Below the pieces are notes generated by a model. The model saw nothing but the letters and a program-made list of their open reading frames with translations, ran no database searches and was not told the origin of the DNA. Positions 1 through 9,200 of a stretch of 64,000 bases of DNA are shown in pieces; the stretch's first letter is position 1; every line of letters begins with the position of its first letter. The position numbers and the translations under genes are program-made. Origin of the DNA: Paenibacillus_V sp046244365 (GTDB lineage Bacteria; Bacillota; Bacilli; Paenibacillales; NBRC-103111); the NCBI RefSeq assembly GCF_046244365.1, contig NZ_CP176395.1, forward strand, positions 7,874,001 to 7,938,000, read 5' to 3'.

Positions 1-88
1 CTTCGAGGAAGGCACTTTCGAAATCCACTCCGCCTGGGATCAAGACGCACAGCTAGCGCTTAAAGAAACCACCATCAAAAAACTGTAG
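1..88 (+). CDS. C-terminal end of an unidentified protein (partial)
   Basis: An open frame enters from the left edge (codons start at base 2) and ends at a TAG at 86-88. The 28 visible residues end in ETTIKKL. They do not resemble the end of PyrF, PyrD or CarB, the usual neighbours of pyrE, so I do not assign a family. A gap of 153 bases separates it from pyrE. That gap contains an 8-bp inverted repeat (TGCCCGGC near 160 and GCCGGGCA near 187) that may fold but lacks a T-run. Confidence 0.5.
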   Translation, partial: FEEGTFEIHSAWDQDAQLALKETTIKKL

Positions 89-241
89 CGCCAACCGCAT
101 CCGCCTAGCCTAACCGAGTCGCTCCTCAACGGCCTGATCCGCATCCCTGCCCTTCCGATGCCCGGCCTCTAAGGACAAGGTAACGTGCCGGGCAGACGGG
201 ATTTATCCGTATTGCCATTATCCAACGGGAGGAATTCAATC

Positions 242-778
242 ATGAAGAACAGCTTAGCCAAAGCCATATACGAAACCGCGCATCTGACGGGCACCTTTAC
301 GCTTCGGTCGGGACAACAGTCGGACAACTATTTCGATAAATACCGTTTCGAGGCGAATCCCGCCGTTCTTCGCCAAGTAGCGGAGCGGCTTCGCGCGCTT
401 ATTCCTGCAGGCACCGAGGTTTTGGCGGGACTGGAGATGGGAGGCATCCCGATCGCCACAGCGCTATCGCTCGAGTCCGGCGTTCCGGCCGCTTTTGTGC
501 GGAAGAAGGCTAAGGAATACGGAACGTGCAAGCTGGCTGAGGGCTTCGATGTTGAAGGCCGGCGCGTTTGCGTCATCGAGGACGTCGTGACGACCGGAGG
601 TCAAGTCATCTTGAGCACCAACGACTTGCGCGCAGCCGGGGCGATCGTCGAGGATGTCATTTGCGTCATCGAACGCAACCCGGAAGGAAGAAAAAAATTG
701 GCGGAGGCCGGGCTCAGGCTGCATGCCCTTTTCACGATGGAGGAGCTGCTCGCCGCAGGAACCGTGGAAAACGTGTAG
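242..778 (+). CDS. pyrE: Orotate phosphoribosyltransferase
   Basis: PyrE transfers the phosphoribosyl group of PRPP to orotate to give OMP, the fifth step of de novo pyrimidine synthesis, in the cytosol. The 178-residue product has the type I PRTase PRPP-binding motif VCVIEDVVTTGGQ near residue 120, and the typical N-terminal segment SGQQSDNYFDKY and an FVRKKAKEYGT loop. The open frame extends upstream to 185, but the ATG at 242 is preceded by GGGAGG at a good distance and starts with MKNSLAKAIYE, as PyrE proteins usually do. No other pyr gene is visible. If it belongs to a pyr operon, the rest is to the left of the window, though the preceding gene end does not look like one. Confidence 0.95.
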   Translation: MKNSLAKAIYETAHLTGTFTLRSGQQSDNYFDKYRFEANPAVLRQVAERLRALIPAGTEVLAGLEMGGIPIATALSLESGVPAAFVRKKAKEYGTCKLAEGFDVEGRRVCVIEDVVTTGGQVILSTNDLRAAGAIVEDVICVIERNPEGRKKLAEAGLRLHALFTMEELLAAGTVENV

Positions 779-838
779 TGGCGGAGAAAGGTTTCCGGGG
801 CCGATCGCAGTCATGCCGTTCCCGGTTCGGTAATCCCC

Positions 839-1663
839 CTACGCCCTATAGTGTCTCGGCGACATACCGACCACCTTCTTGAACATGCGCGAAAACAAGA
901 GCGCGTCCTGATAACCTACCGAGCGGGCGACCTCACCGACCGTCAGTCGTCCGCCTTCGATCAGCTCGCACGCTTTGCGCATGCGGTAGCGGAGCAAATA
1001 CTGCTGTGGCGAGACGCCCAGCGCTTCCTTGAACAGCGCGGACACATACTTTCTGTCCAGCCCCAGATACGCAGCAATTTGCTGAACCGTCATTTCATTG
1101 CTGTACCTGGCATGAATGTACGCAACTCCCTTTTGTACGTAGCCGCCCTTCGGCTTGAGCGCCGAGTCCGTCTCCCGGGAGCCGGGCACCGTATCCACAA
1201 GCGCCGCCAGCAACTGATACATCAGGCTCATCATGCGCAAATCCCGGCTTCGCTCCTCCGCATAGGCCGACGCTAAACGTTCCACGATTGCCGGCATCGT
1301 CTCCTCGTCCATCCCAAAAACCGGACGTTCCGGACTAAGCGACGTGCGCTCCAGCAGTTCCCCCGCCCGCTCCCCGTCAAAAGCAACCCACGAATACGCC
1401 CAAGGCTCCTCCCTATCCGCTTGATAAGAAACGACCCGGTCCGGAAACGCGATAAACGCCTGACCCTTCTCCACGGGATGCGTAAAGCCGCCGGATTTGA
1501 CGACACCACGGCCGGCATGAATGAAATGCAGTTTGACATGGTCCCTCACCCCCGGACCCCATGTATGCTCGGGCCGGCACTGCTCTTGTCCCCAGTACAA
1601 CAGCCTCAATGCAGTACTGTCTACCGAGCCGGCAGTCGCGATACGGACAAATTTCTTTTCCAT
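839..1663 (-). CDS. AraC family transcriptional regulator with cupin-like sensor domain
   Basis: A predicted DNA-binding regulator of 274 residues. The N-terminal half is an AraC-type cupin sensor (HFIHAGRGVVKSGG, then VEKGQAFIAFPD), probably for a sugar or related small molecule. The C-terminal 100 residues carry two helix-turn-helix motifs: MTVQQIAAYLGLDRKYVSALFKE and the AraC signature ending MFKKVVGMSPRHYRA. The ATG at 1663 is chosen over the GTG at 1672 because a GGAGGAGGT site lies 7 bases before it. It is divergent from the aldo/keto reductase gene, whose start is about 120 bases away, so that gene is a plausible target. It ends convergent with pyrE. Confidence 0.88.
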   Translation of the reverse strand: MEKKFVRIATAGSVDSTALRLLYWGQEQCRPEHTWGPGVRDHVKLHFIHAGRGVVKSGGFTHPVEKGQAFIAFPDRVVSYQADREEPWAYSWVAFDGERAGELLERTSLSPERPVFGMDEETMPAIVERLASAYAEERSRDLRMMSLMYQLLAALVDTVPGSRETDSALKPKGGYVQKGVAYIHARYSNEMTVQQIAAYLGLDRKYVSALFKEALGVSPQQYLLRYRMRKACELIEGGRLTVGEVARSVGYQDALLFSRMFKKVVGMSPRHYRA

Positions 1664-1783
1664 CCCGCACACCTCCTCCGACGATCATCATCAGACATTA
1701 TGCCATTACAATAATACCTGCTGCCATAGAAAACAAGCCCGACGATGCTACAATAAATGAATACCGATCTTGAAGGAGGAATC

Positions 1784-2785
1784 ATGTTGGGATACTTGGC
1801 AAACGAACAACGTTACGACACCATGACATATCGTCGCTGCGGCAAAAGCGGGGTAAAGCTGCCCGCGCTTTCGCTTGGGCTCTGGCATAACTATGGAGAC
1901 GGCGACCGCTTCGAGAACAGCCGGGCGATGATTCGCCGCGCGTTCGACCTCGGCATCACGCATTTCGACTTGGCGAACAATTACGGGCCGCCGCCGGGTT
2001 CGGCGGAAATCAATTTCGGCCGCATCCTGAAAGACGATCTGAAACCGTACCGGGACGAACTGATCATCTCTACCAAAGCCGGCTACCGGATGTGGGCGGG
2101 ACCTTACGGGGAATGGGGCTCCCGCAAAAACCTGCTGTCCAGCCTCGACCAAAGCCTGCAGCGGATGGGGCTCGACTATGTCGACATTTTCTACTCGCAT
2201 CGTCCCGATCCGGAAACGCCGCTGGAAGAAACGATGGGCGCGCTCGATCATGCCGTCCGTCAAGGGAAAGCACTGTATGTCGGGCTGTCCAATTATAGTG
2301 CCGAGCAAACGCAGCAAGCAGTTGACATCCTGAAGCGGCTCGGGACGCCGTGCCTGATTCATCAGCCGAACTACTCCATGCTCAACCGCCGTCCGGAGGA
2401 AGGGCTGTTCGATGTTTTGCAGACGGAAGGCGTCGGCTCGATCGCGTATTGCCCTCTTGCGCGCGGCTTGCTTACGAGCCGTTACCTGCACGGCATTCCG
2501 GCCGATTCGCGGGCAGCGGGCTCGAGCGTCTTCCTCAAGGAAAGCGACGTAACCGAGGAACGCATCAACCAGGCGCGGCTGCTTAACGAGCTGGCTCAGC
2601 AGCGCGGCCAAAGTCTGGCGCAGCTGGCGCTCGTGTGTGTGCTGCGGGGCGGCCGCGTCACCACCGCTTTGATCGGCGCCAGCAAGGTCGGCCAGATCGA
2701 GGAAAATGTCGCCGCGCTGCAGCAGTCTCATTTTACCGACGAAGAATTGCAAACGATCGATCGGATTTTGCAGCCTGCGGGCTAA
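1784..2785 (+). CDS. yghZ: Aldo/keto reductase, YghZ/Gpr (L-glyceraldehyde 3-phosphate reductase) type
   Basis: An NADPH-dependent cytosolic oxidoreductase of 333 residues. It matches my memory of E. coli YghZ over its whole length: RYDTMTYRRCGKSGVKLPAL at the start, then FDLANNYGPPPGSAE, STKAGYRMWAGPYG and VDIFYSHRPDPETP. The AKR tetrad is visible as Asp and Tyr in FDLANNY, Lys in STKAGY and His in YSHR. YghZ-type enzymes reduce L-glyceraldehyde 3-phosphate and methylglyoxal; that activity here is inferred. The open frame reaches back to 1757, but AAGGAGGA at 1773-1780 selects the ATG at 1784. It is divergent from an AraC regulator that may control it. Confidence 0.92.
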   Translation: MLGYLANEQRYDTMTYRRCGKSGVKLPALSLGLWHNYGDGDRFENSRAMIRRAFDLGITHFDLANNYGPPPGSAEINFGRILKDDLKPYRDELIISTKAGYRMWAGPYGEWGSRKNLLSSLDQSLQRMGLDYVDIFYSHRPDPETPLEETMGALDHAVRQGKALYVGLSNYSAEQTQQAVDILKRLGTPCLIHQPNYSMLNRRPEEGLFDVLQTEGVGSIAYCPLARGLLTSRYLHGIPADSRAAGSSVFLKESDVTEERINQARLLNELAQQRGQSLAQLALVCVLRGGRVTTALIGASKVGQIEENVAALQQSHFTDEELQTIDRILQPAG

Positions 2786-2792
2786 AGACGTT

Positions 2793-2836
2793 AAACCGTA
2801 CGGCCGTTCTCTTGGAGCGCGGCTGTACGGTTTTTT
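2793..2836 (+). terminator. Rho-independent terminator after the aldo/keto reductase
   Basis: AAACCGTACGGCCG pairs with CGGCTGTACGGTTT around a short loop and is followed directly by a T-run. It begins 8 bases after the reductase stop codon. Confidence 0.88.
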
Positions 2837-3002
2837 CTTTGTGCTGCAGCCTATTTTCATCCGAAACATTCAGCTTCGCACCGGGATATGGTACGATGGT
2901 AAGTACCGGCGCCTAACAAGGTTTTCCATCGTCACGAGGCCCTTAGAGGTCCTAGCCTTATCGCCGACGCTCCTACTCTTCCGCAAGCTTGGAGGCGATA
3001 CG

Positions 3003-3515
3003 ATGAAAAGACGGAACGAAGAGAAGCTTCATCTGGAGAAAGAAGCCATTTCGATATTCGTGAACATATATAACCGCAACAACCCGGTCAAGCTGCGTCT
3101 GCTGTACCAGCAGGAGAAACCGGATGCCGTGCTGCAGGACGCGAAGCGGCAGAAGCTCGGTCTGGAAGTGACGCATCTGTTCTTCGGCTCCGAGGAGGCC
3201 AAAATGCTGTTCGGCCGCTCTCAGGAAACGTCCTGCGCTTTGGAAACGCTCGATGTGCTCGTCGAAGAGCTGAATAAGCGGATTGAACGGAAGGAACAGA
3301 AAATAAGCGCCTACTCGCATGATTATCCGGTCGCCCTGCTGATCCGCAACGCCTCTCCAGCCTTCGGCATGTCGAACATTTTGGCGGTCAAGGACCGCAT
3401 CCGCAAACCGCTGCCTTCTTTCGTGCATACGTGGTTTTTGTCGCGCGACGGCTCGGAGGAATGGCTGCTTAAGGACCTTAACGATCTGACCGAGGCGGAA
3501 AAGGATGTGAACTGA
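3003..3515 (+). CDS. Conserved hypothetical protein, possible nuclease-like fold
   Basis: A 170-residue soluble protein I do not recognise. The ATG at 3003 has a GGAGG site 9 bases upstream. There is no signal peptide or membrane segment. The stretch PDAVLQDAKRQKLGLEVTHL spaces an Asp and a Glu-Val-Thr in a way that recalls the PD-(D/E)xK nuclease core, and a Lys/Arg-rich helix follows (LNKRIERKEQKIS). This is only a weak fold guess. The gene sits 3 bases upstream of the DUF4184 gene, so the two are probably co-transcribed. Confidence 0.6.
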   Translation: MKRRNEEKLHLEKEAISIFVNIYNRNNPVKLRLLYQQEKPDAVLQDAKRQKLGLEVTHLFFGSEEAKMLFGRSQETSCALETLDVLVEELNKRIERKEQKISAYSHDYPVALLIRNASPAFGMSNILAVKDRIRKPLPSFVHTWFLSRDGSEEWLLKDLNDLTEAEKDVN

Positions 3516-3518
3516 CCG

Positions 3519-4280
3519 TTGCCCTTTACGTTTGCTCATCCCTTGTATGCCTTCCCTCTTAAGCTTGCCGCACCGGCTTCCTTCAGCATGACGGGACTCG
3601 TGCTCGGGAGCATGTCGCCCGATTTCGAATATTTCATCGCGCTTGAGCCGTATCAAGCTATCGGGCACACGCATGCGGGACTGTTGGCGGAAGCGCTGCC
3701 GCTCTGCACGCTGCTCGCCTTCCTGTTCCACCGCGTCATCCGGATGCCGCTTGCCGTGCATCTCCCGTCAAGCTGCGGCCTGGACGCCAGAGCCGTACAG
3801 CTGATTACGCCGTGGGAGCTGAATACGCTCCGCAAATGGATCGTCTTTGTGCTGTCGGTGGCAGCGGGCTTTTACTCGCATGTGCTGTTGGACGGATTTA
3901 CGCATAGCGGCGGAGCTTTCGTTGGGCGGCTCCCCCTCCTTAAGGACACGCTTGCGGGGATCCCTCTATATAAAATCGGACAGCATTCGCTTTCGCTGAT
4001 CGGACTTGCCGTGCAAACCGTCCTTCTGGCGTCGCTGCTGCTGCGGAAGAAGCCGGCTATGGCCGGAGAGTTCCCTAAGGCAGACAGCCGGCAAAAGCGG
4101 ATGTTCTGGCTGCTTGCCGCCGCGGCTGCGGCCGTCACGATCGCCTTGAAGCTTGCTTTTACGGATAGCGCCAACGGCATAGGCATTCTTGTCGTTTCCA
4201 CGCTCTCCGGCGGCTTTCTAGGAATAACCGCCACATCCGCCATATGGACGGTGCGCTTTGCGCAACTCCGAAGACGCTGA
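3519..4280 (+). CDS. DUF4184 family integral membrane protein
   Basis: A 253-residue membrane protein. The start MPFTFAHPLYAFPLK followed by LGSMSPDFEYFI is the signature of DUF4184, a bacterial family of unknown function with conserved His and Asp residues early in the chain. About five or six hydrophobic segments follow, including WIVFVLSVAAGFYSHVLLDG and a long Ala/Leu stretch near residue 190. The start is a TTG at 3519, three bases after the previous stop; AAGGATGTGA inside the upstream gene end is the likely ribosome binding site. The His-rich GHTHAGLL and SHVLLDGFTHSGG motifs suggest a metal site, which is inference. Confidence 0.82.
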   Translation: MPFTFAHPLYAFPLKLAAPASFSMTGLVLGSMSPDFEYFIALEPYQAIGHTHAGLLAEALPLCTLLAFLFHRVIRMPLAVHLPSSCGLDARAVQLITPWELNTLRKWIVFVLSVAAGFYSHVLLDGFTHSGGAFVGRLPLLKDTLAGIPLYKIGQHSLSLIGLAVQTVLLASLLLRKKPAMAGEFPKADSRQKRMFWLLAAAAAAVTIALKLAFTDSANGIGILVVSTLSGGFLGITATSAIWTVRFAQLRRR

Positions 4281-4459
4281 GCCCCGCAGATCGGGACGAC
4301 CCTATCGCTGGCGGCAGCCGGCTGTCCGTAAGCTTGAACAACGGAAGCAAGATGACGAAAACTCGCGCACTCAAGCGCATTGGACAACTCGCTTAGGCGG
4401 AATTCGCTGCAGGCAAGCCGTTTCATAAGAAACGAAACGACTGGCACGGAGGTTGACGG

Positions 4460-5260
4460 ATGACTTCTTTCACTATTCGCAGTTCGATCGGCACGTATGA
4501 CGAAGACTGGTTCGACGACGGGTTCCATCATCATCCTACCGTTGAAATCAGCATCGTGCTGGAAGGTCGCGGGCTTTTTGAATGGAATGAACGCAAAATC
4601 GTGGAAACCGGCCACATCGTCGTCGTTCCGCCTGATTTGCCGCACCGTTATGCCGCCGTGTCCAGCGTGCGCTTCGGCGTCATTCATCTGCTTGACTATG
4701 CCGAAGATACGGCGGAGCTGCTGGGGCAGCTTGTCGACCTATCCGGGGCCAAACCCAGCATTGCGGCCTTATCCCGGTTGGACAAGGAAAGGTTTGAACG
4801 ATTGTTTCGGGAGTGGCTTCGGATCAAAGCCTCTTCGCTCAAGGACACGCCTCGCAATTACGCCGCATGGACCCATATGATGCTGCTGTTCTTGCTCGAG
4901 CATTCCCAAGCCGATCTGCACGCCATGACGGTGACGAAGGCCGCCGACTATATTCGCGAAAATTTACAGCAAAACGTTCAAATGTCCGACTTGTCCGAGC
5001 TCGCAGGGTTAACGGTGGCCGGCTTCCGCAGGCTTTTCGAGCAAATATACGGAATGAGCCCGAAACGCTACCAGCAGCAGTGCCGGATGAACGAAGCGAA
5101 ATGGCTGCTCAGCTCCACCGGCAAAGACATTCAGGAAATCGCCGAGCAGATCGGCTTCGAACGGCTTCATTCGTTCTCCCAATGGTTCAAAGAATCCGAG
5201 GGGCTATCCCCTACCGCATGGCGCAGAAGATTGCATATGAAAAGCAACGGATCAGACTAG
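4460..5260 (+). CDS. AraC family transcriptional regulator
   Basis: 266 residues. The N-terminal cupin sensor has HHHPTVEISIVLEGRG and VVPPDLPHRY. The C-terminal AraC DNA-binding domain shows MSDLSELAGLTVAGFRRLFEQ as the first helix-turn-helix and IQEIAEQIGFERLHSFSQWF as the second, ending SPTAWRRR. An ATG at 4460 is preceded by GGAGG. It stands alone, followed by a hairpin shared with the convergent nitroreductase gene. The target is unknown. The 180 bases before it show nothing I can name. Confidence 0.88.
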   Translation: MTSFTIRSSIGTYDEDWFDDGFHHHPTVEISIVLEGRGLFEWNERKIVETGHIVVVPPDLPHRYAAVSSVRFGVIHLLDYAEDTAELLGQLVDLSGAKPSIAALSRLDKERFERLFREWLRIKASSLKDTPRNYAAWTHMMLLFLLEHSQADLHAMTVTKAADYIRENLQQNVQMSDLSELAGLTVAGFRRLFEQIYGMSPKRYQQQCRMNEAKWLLSSTGKDIQEIAEQIGFERLHSFSQWFKESEGLSPTAWRRRLHMKSNGSD

Positions 5261-5320
5261 CTGCTAGCTGCGGATGGAGTGCCGGATGCATGACGGATTC
5301 GAGAGCCTGCCCGTGTTAAA

Positions 5321-5368
5321 CCAAAACGACCGCGCATGCACCCGGTAACGGGCGATGCGCGGTCGTTC
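5321..5368. terminator. Bidirectional hairpin terminator
   Basis: AACGACCGCGCATGC and its near-complement GATGCGCGGTCGTT flank a small loop with an inner ACCCGGTAACGGG. On the minus strand it is followed by GTCGTTTTGGTTT, a usable T-rich tail for the nitroreductase transcript. On the plus strand the tail is weaker. Confidence 0.7.
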
Positions 5369-5503
5369 AGTTAGTAAGACTATGCTCGATTTGCCGGGGC
5401 TCCAGCCTGCGAGACCTCCCTCCGTAAACGGAGAGAAGCACTTTGGCTTTGGCTACAAGCTATTGCTCCGGCTCCAGCTGGGCTGGGCTAGGCTGCTGTG
5501 CGG

Positions 5504-5989
5504 TTATGGCAGCTCCCTTAGCTTCGACGCGATCGGCGTCCTCTCCTTGACGGCCGGTACGTCCGCCGGATAGCCTACGCCGAATACGCCTACCACGTCG
5601 CAGCCTTCCGGCACGCCCATGATCTCGCGGTTTCGCGGCGAGGCGCCGAAGGACGTCCAGCGTGTAGCCGCTCCGGCTTCATGCGCCAGCAGCATGAAGT
5701 TCTGCACGAAACAGGATACGGCCATCACATGCTCGTCGCGGTCGAACGGCGTCATAGCCGGCGTCGAAAGCACCGCAAGCACGACCGGAGCTCCGCCGAA
5801 ATCGTCCTTATGGTTCAGCTTCGCTCTCGTTTCGGGACCGACAACGAGAATTTCCCACGGTTCGGCCATCCTGTGATTCGGCGCATAGCTGGCCGCTTCC
5901 AGCCATTCGTTCAACAGCTCGCGACCGATCGGATCGGGCTTAAACGCCTTCACGTTACGGCGCGTAACAACGGCTTGTTTGACATCCAT
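5504..5989 (-). CDS. Nitroreductase family protein (FMN oxidoreductase)
   Basis: A 161-residue protein, within the short end of the family. RRNVKAFKPDPI near the N-terminus is the nitroreductase FMN-contact motif (R-R-x-x-x). SYAPNHRMAEPWEILVV is the segment that packs on the flavin, and a GVGYPAD turn lies near the C-terminus. These enzymes use NAD(P)H to reduce nitro groups, quinones or related substrates; the natural substrate is unknown. AAGGAG lies 10 bases before the ATG. It is convergent with the AraC gene. Confidence 0.88.
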   Translation of the reverse strand: MDVKQAVVTRRNVKAFKPDPIGRELLNEWLEAASYAPNHRMAEPWEILVVGPETRAKLNHKDDFGGAPVVLAVLSTPAMTPFDRDEHVMAVSCFVQNFMLLAHEAGAATRWTSFGASPRNREIMGVPEGCDVVGVFGVGYPADVPAVKERTPIASKLRELP

Positions 5990-6248
5990 GCTTCAACCAC
6001 TCCTTCACAGAAATGCATAGAATACACTATTCCATCTCGGATGTTTCGTGTTCCTTTCATTATCCGATTGTCCGGTAAGGGATGCAAGTCGGACCTGCCA
6101 AACGATAGCCGATTGTTCGTATCGATGTATCGATCCCGCCGTGCAGCCGTTAAAAGCAGCCGTGCTGCAAGCGCAACGATACCCTTCACGCCAAACGCCC
6201 CCCGCTGCAGCCAATGGCCGACGACGAGGGGCGCTACTAACTCTATCG

Positions 6249-9200
6249 TTACTTGTTCAACAAGCTATGAATGACCTGCGCAACCTCCGCACGGGAAGCC
6301 AACGCCTGCGGCGCGAACGTATTTCCTTCGCGTCCTTGAAGCAGGCCGGCTTTCTTCAAGCTGAGCACGTCGGCTTTCGACCAAGAGCTGAACTCGTTCT
6401 CGTCTTGGAACGTTTCACCGCTTCCGGATGGAAGCGATCGGCCGTTCAGGCGCTCCCATGCGCGCTTCAGCATGACGGCCATTTGCTCGCGGGTCAGCTT
6501 CTCGTCCGGCGAGAAGGACGTTCCGCTCGTGCCTTGCACGATGCCGGCTTCATAAGCGGCCGCAACGGCATCCGCGTACCAAGCTTGAAGCGGCACGTCG
6601 CCGAAAGGTCCGGACTTCGTCGCCTTCAGACCGAGCCCGCGAGCCAGCATAGCGGAAAATTCCGCACGCGTCACAAGCTGCTCCGGAGCGAACAAACGGT
6701 CCGTTATTCCCTGCACGACGGCTTTGGCCGCCAAATCGGAAACGACCGTGCTTGCCCAGTGGCTTTTCATATCGTCAAACGATTTGTTGATTTCGAGCAC
6801 GGCATACGGGCTGAAGTGGTTCAGATCCGCCGAGAGCGACTTCCCGTCCGCGCTCCACGTACCTTCGATGCGCTCCAGGGAGCCGTCCGCCGCGATATAA
6901 AATACGCTTGTGCGCATCTTGTTCGCGCCGTCTTTTACGCTAAAGTTTACTTGCACCGGAGCGCCGAACTGCTCCAAGCGATAAGATTTATCGCCGTCCC
7001 GAACGGAAAGCGAGAAATCGTAAACGTCGCCCGCCGCGGTAATATCGGCATTTTGATGATGTCCGGAGGCCGTCAGCAGTTGCGCGGCCGCGGCTTCAGC
7101 CAGCGGTTTTGCTTCCAGCTCGATCGTTGCGTTCGGGCCTGCCTGCGTCATTCCTTTTTGCAGCTGCGTCAAAACTTGAGCGGGAATCGTCAGCGTAACG
7201 CCTGCGAATTTCACTTCGGCAACGCCGGTTCCGAGCAGTTCGCCCGCATTGACCGGCAAGGAAACCTTGCCTTCCTTCGCGGAATCGATGACCGCTTTGC
7301 CGTTCTTGCCTGCTTCTAACAGCGCCGTCACCGTTACCGGCACAGGCGGTACGGTTACCGGAGACGTAGCGGAAGGCGCCGGATCCGGCTGCGGTTGTTG
7401 CGTTACATGAACGCTTAAACCGTAGGAAGCGGTGAAACCTTCGTAAGTCGCCTGGATAACGGTGCTGCCGCTTTGCAAAGCGCGCACCAGACCGTTTGAC
7501 GATACGCTTGCCACACTCGAAACCGAGCTTGTGAACGCGACGCCGGTCATTTGCTTCGCAGTCAAGTTGTTGCTGAACGTAGCCGTAACATCTACTTGGC
7601 TCTCGGAGCCTGCCGCCATGGATGTCGGTCCGCTTATCGCAATGCCGGTCAACACGACGTCCGGCTCCAATACTTGAAGCAGGTAACGCGCTGTGTAGTT
7701 AAGGTAGGCTGCCGAAATTTCCGTACTGCCGGATGCTAAGGCGGTAACCTTTCCATTCGCATCCACAGTCGCAACGTTCTTGTCGCTGCTGTCGAACGTA
7801 ATGCCCGCAGTTACTACAACACGGCTGCCGTCCGAATAAACGGCATTTACGACAGCGGTTTGAACCTGTCCGGCTTTAACAGCGCTAAGTCCGTTAAGCT
7901 CGATGGATTCGACGATCGGCGTCACGCGTACCGTCAAGGTTCCGGTTTGTCCGCGGTAAGCCGCAATGACGTTCGCGACGCCAGCTTTGAGACCTTGGAT
8001 CGCGCCAGCCGGGCTCACTTGCAATACCTCCGTATTGCTGGAGCTGAACGTAACCTCAGGGGTAACGACAAATGCCGAGCCGTCCGAATAAACCGCCGTT
8101 GCCACCGTTTGCGCTTGGCCGCCTTTTGGCAATTCAGCTGGACCGCTTACGGCAATACCGGCCAATACCGTTTCGTTCATATCCACGATTCGCATATTGG
8201 CGTAATAGCTGTTCAGGATCTGGCTATACGTCCAGCCCTTCCCTCCTAGCATGGAAGCGCCGTATTGGCTCATGCCAACGCCGTGTCCGTTGCCTCCGCC
8301 ATAGAACGTAACGCCGGTCGGAACACCTGCTCCGTCCTTTGCGATATCGAACGTAAAAAAAGCGGAATACAGAATGCTAGGGTTCTTCAAATTGCCGGCC
8401 GGGTCGTAATCCGACGATCCTCCCTTTGCCCTGTAAGCCAGCACGTCGTTGCCCAGCGTGTACGTTTTGGTAGGACGAATCGTAAAGCGGATGTTGTATT
8501 CTTTTAAAATTTTATAAGTGCCGGTAGTGCCTTCGATGACCAGCTCGACCGCGTTGCCGCCGGCACCGCGCTTGGTCACGTACATATTTTTGAATTGGCC
8601 GATTCCTTCGGCCGGTATCGCTTTGCTTTCAAATACGCCGTACTCGTTCTTCGTCAGCACGGCTCTCGGGTCGGCAGCCTGACGAGGCTTTAGGTTGGCG
8701 TTGATCGTATTTTCCAATTCCGTCTTGGTCAAGCCGACCTTCCAGCGGAAATACAAGGATTCGGAGTCATAGCTTTTCAAAGCCAAATTTTTATAAAACG
8801 CATTTAATTGCGCTTCATCGGACGTGTCGATCGCCAAAATTTTCGTTTCGTCACTCGGATCGTATGTATAGCTTCTCGCGACTAAGTAAGGAATTGGCGT
8901 ACCGGGGAACATCTGGTTCGCGTCCGTATCCGCCCACACCTCGTGCTTCGAGGCGCCATAGCCGCCGGAGGTCGAATAGAAGCGGGCATCGACAAGATCA
9001 TTGCCGCTTTTCATGATTTTGCCCGATGTATCGTTAACCGCCTGCGTGGTGGTCGTATTTTCGGCACTGTTATTGTAAACCTGGCTTAGCGTGCTGTCGT
9101 CGATATGGAAGCCGCGGTCTGCGAACCGGTTGCTGTAATAATCGGTCAGCGCATACGTGCGCGCCGCGATCGCTTGCGCCCGCAAAGCTTCTAGCCCGAA

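Noticed and set aside
1748..2869. Minus-strand open frame opposite the aldo/keto reductase
   Set aside because: The plus strand encodes a near full-length match to YghZ. The antisense frame has no start signal.
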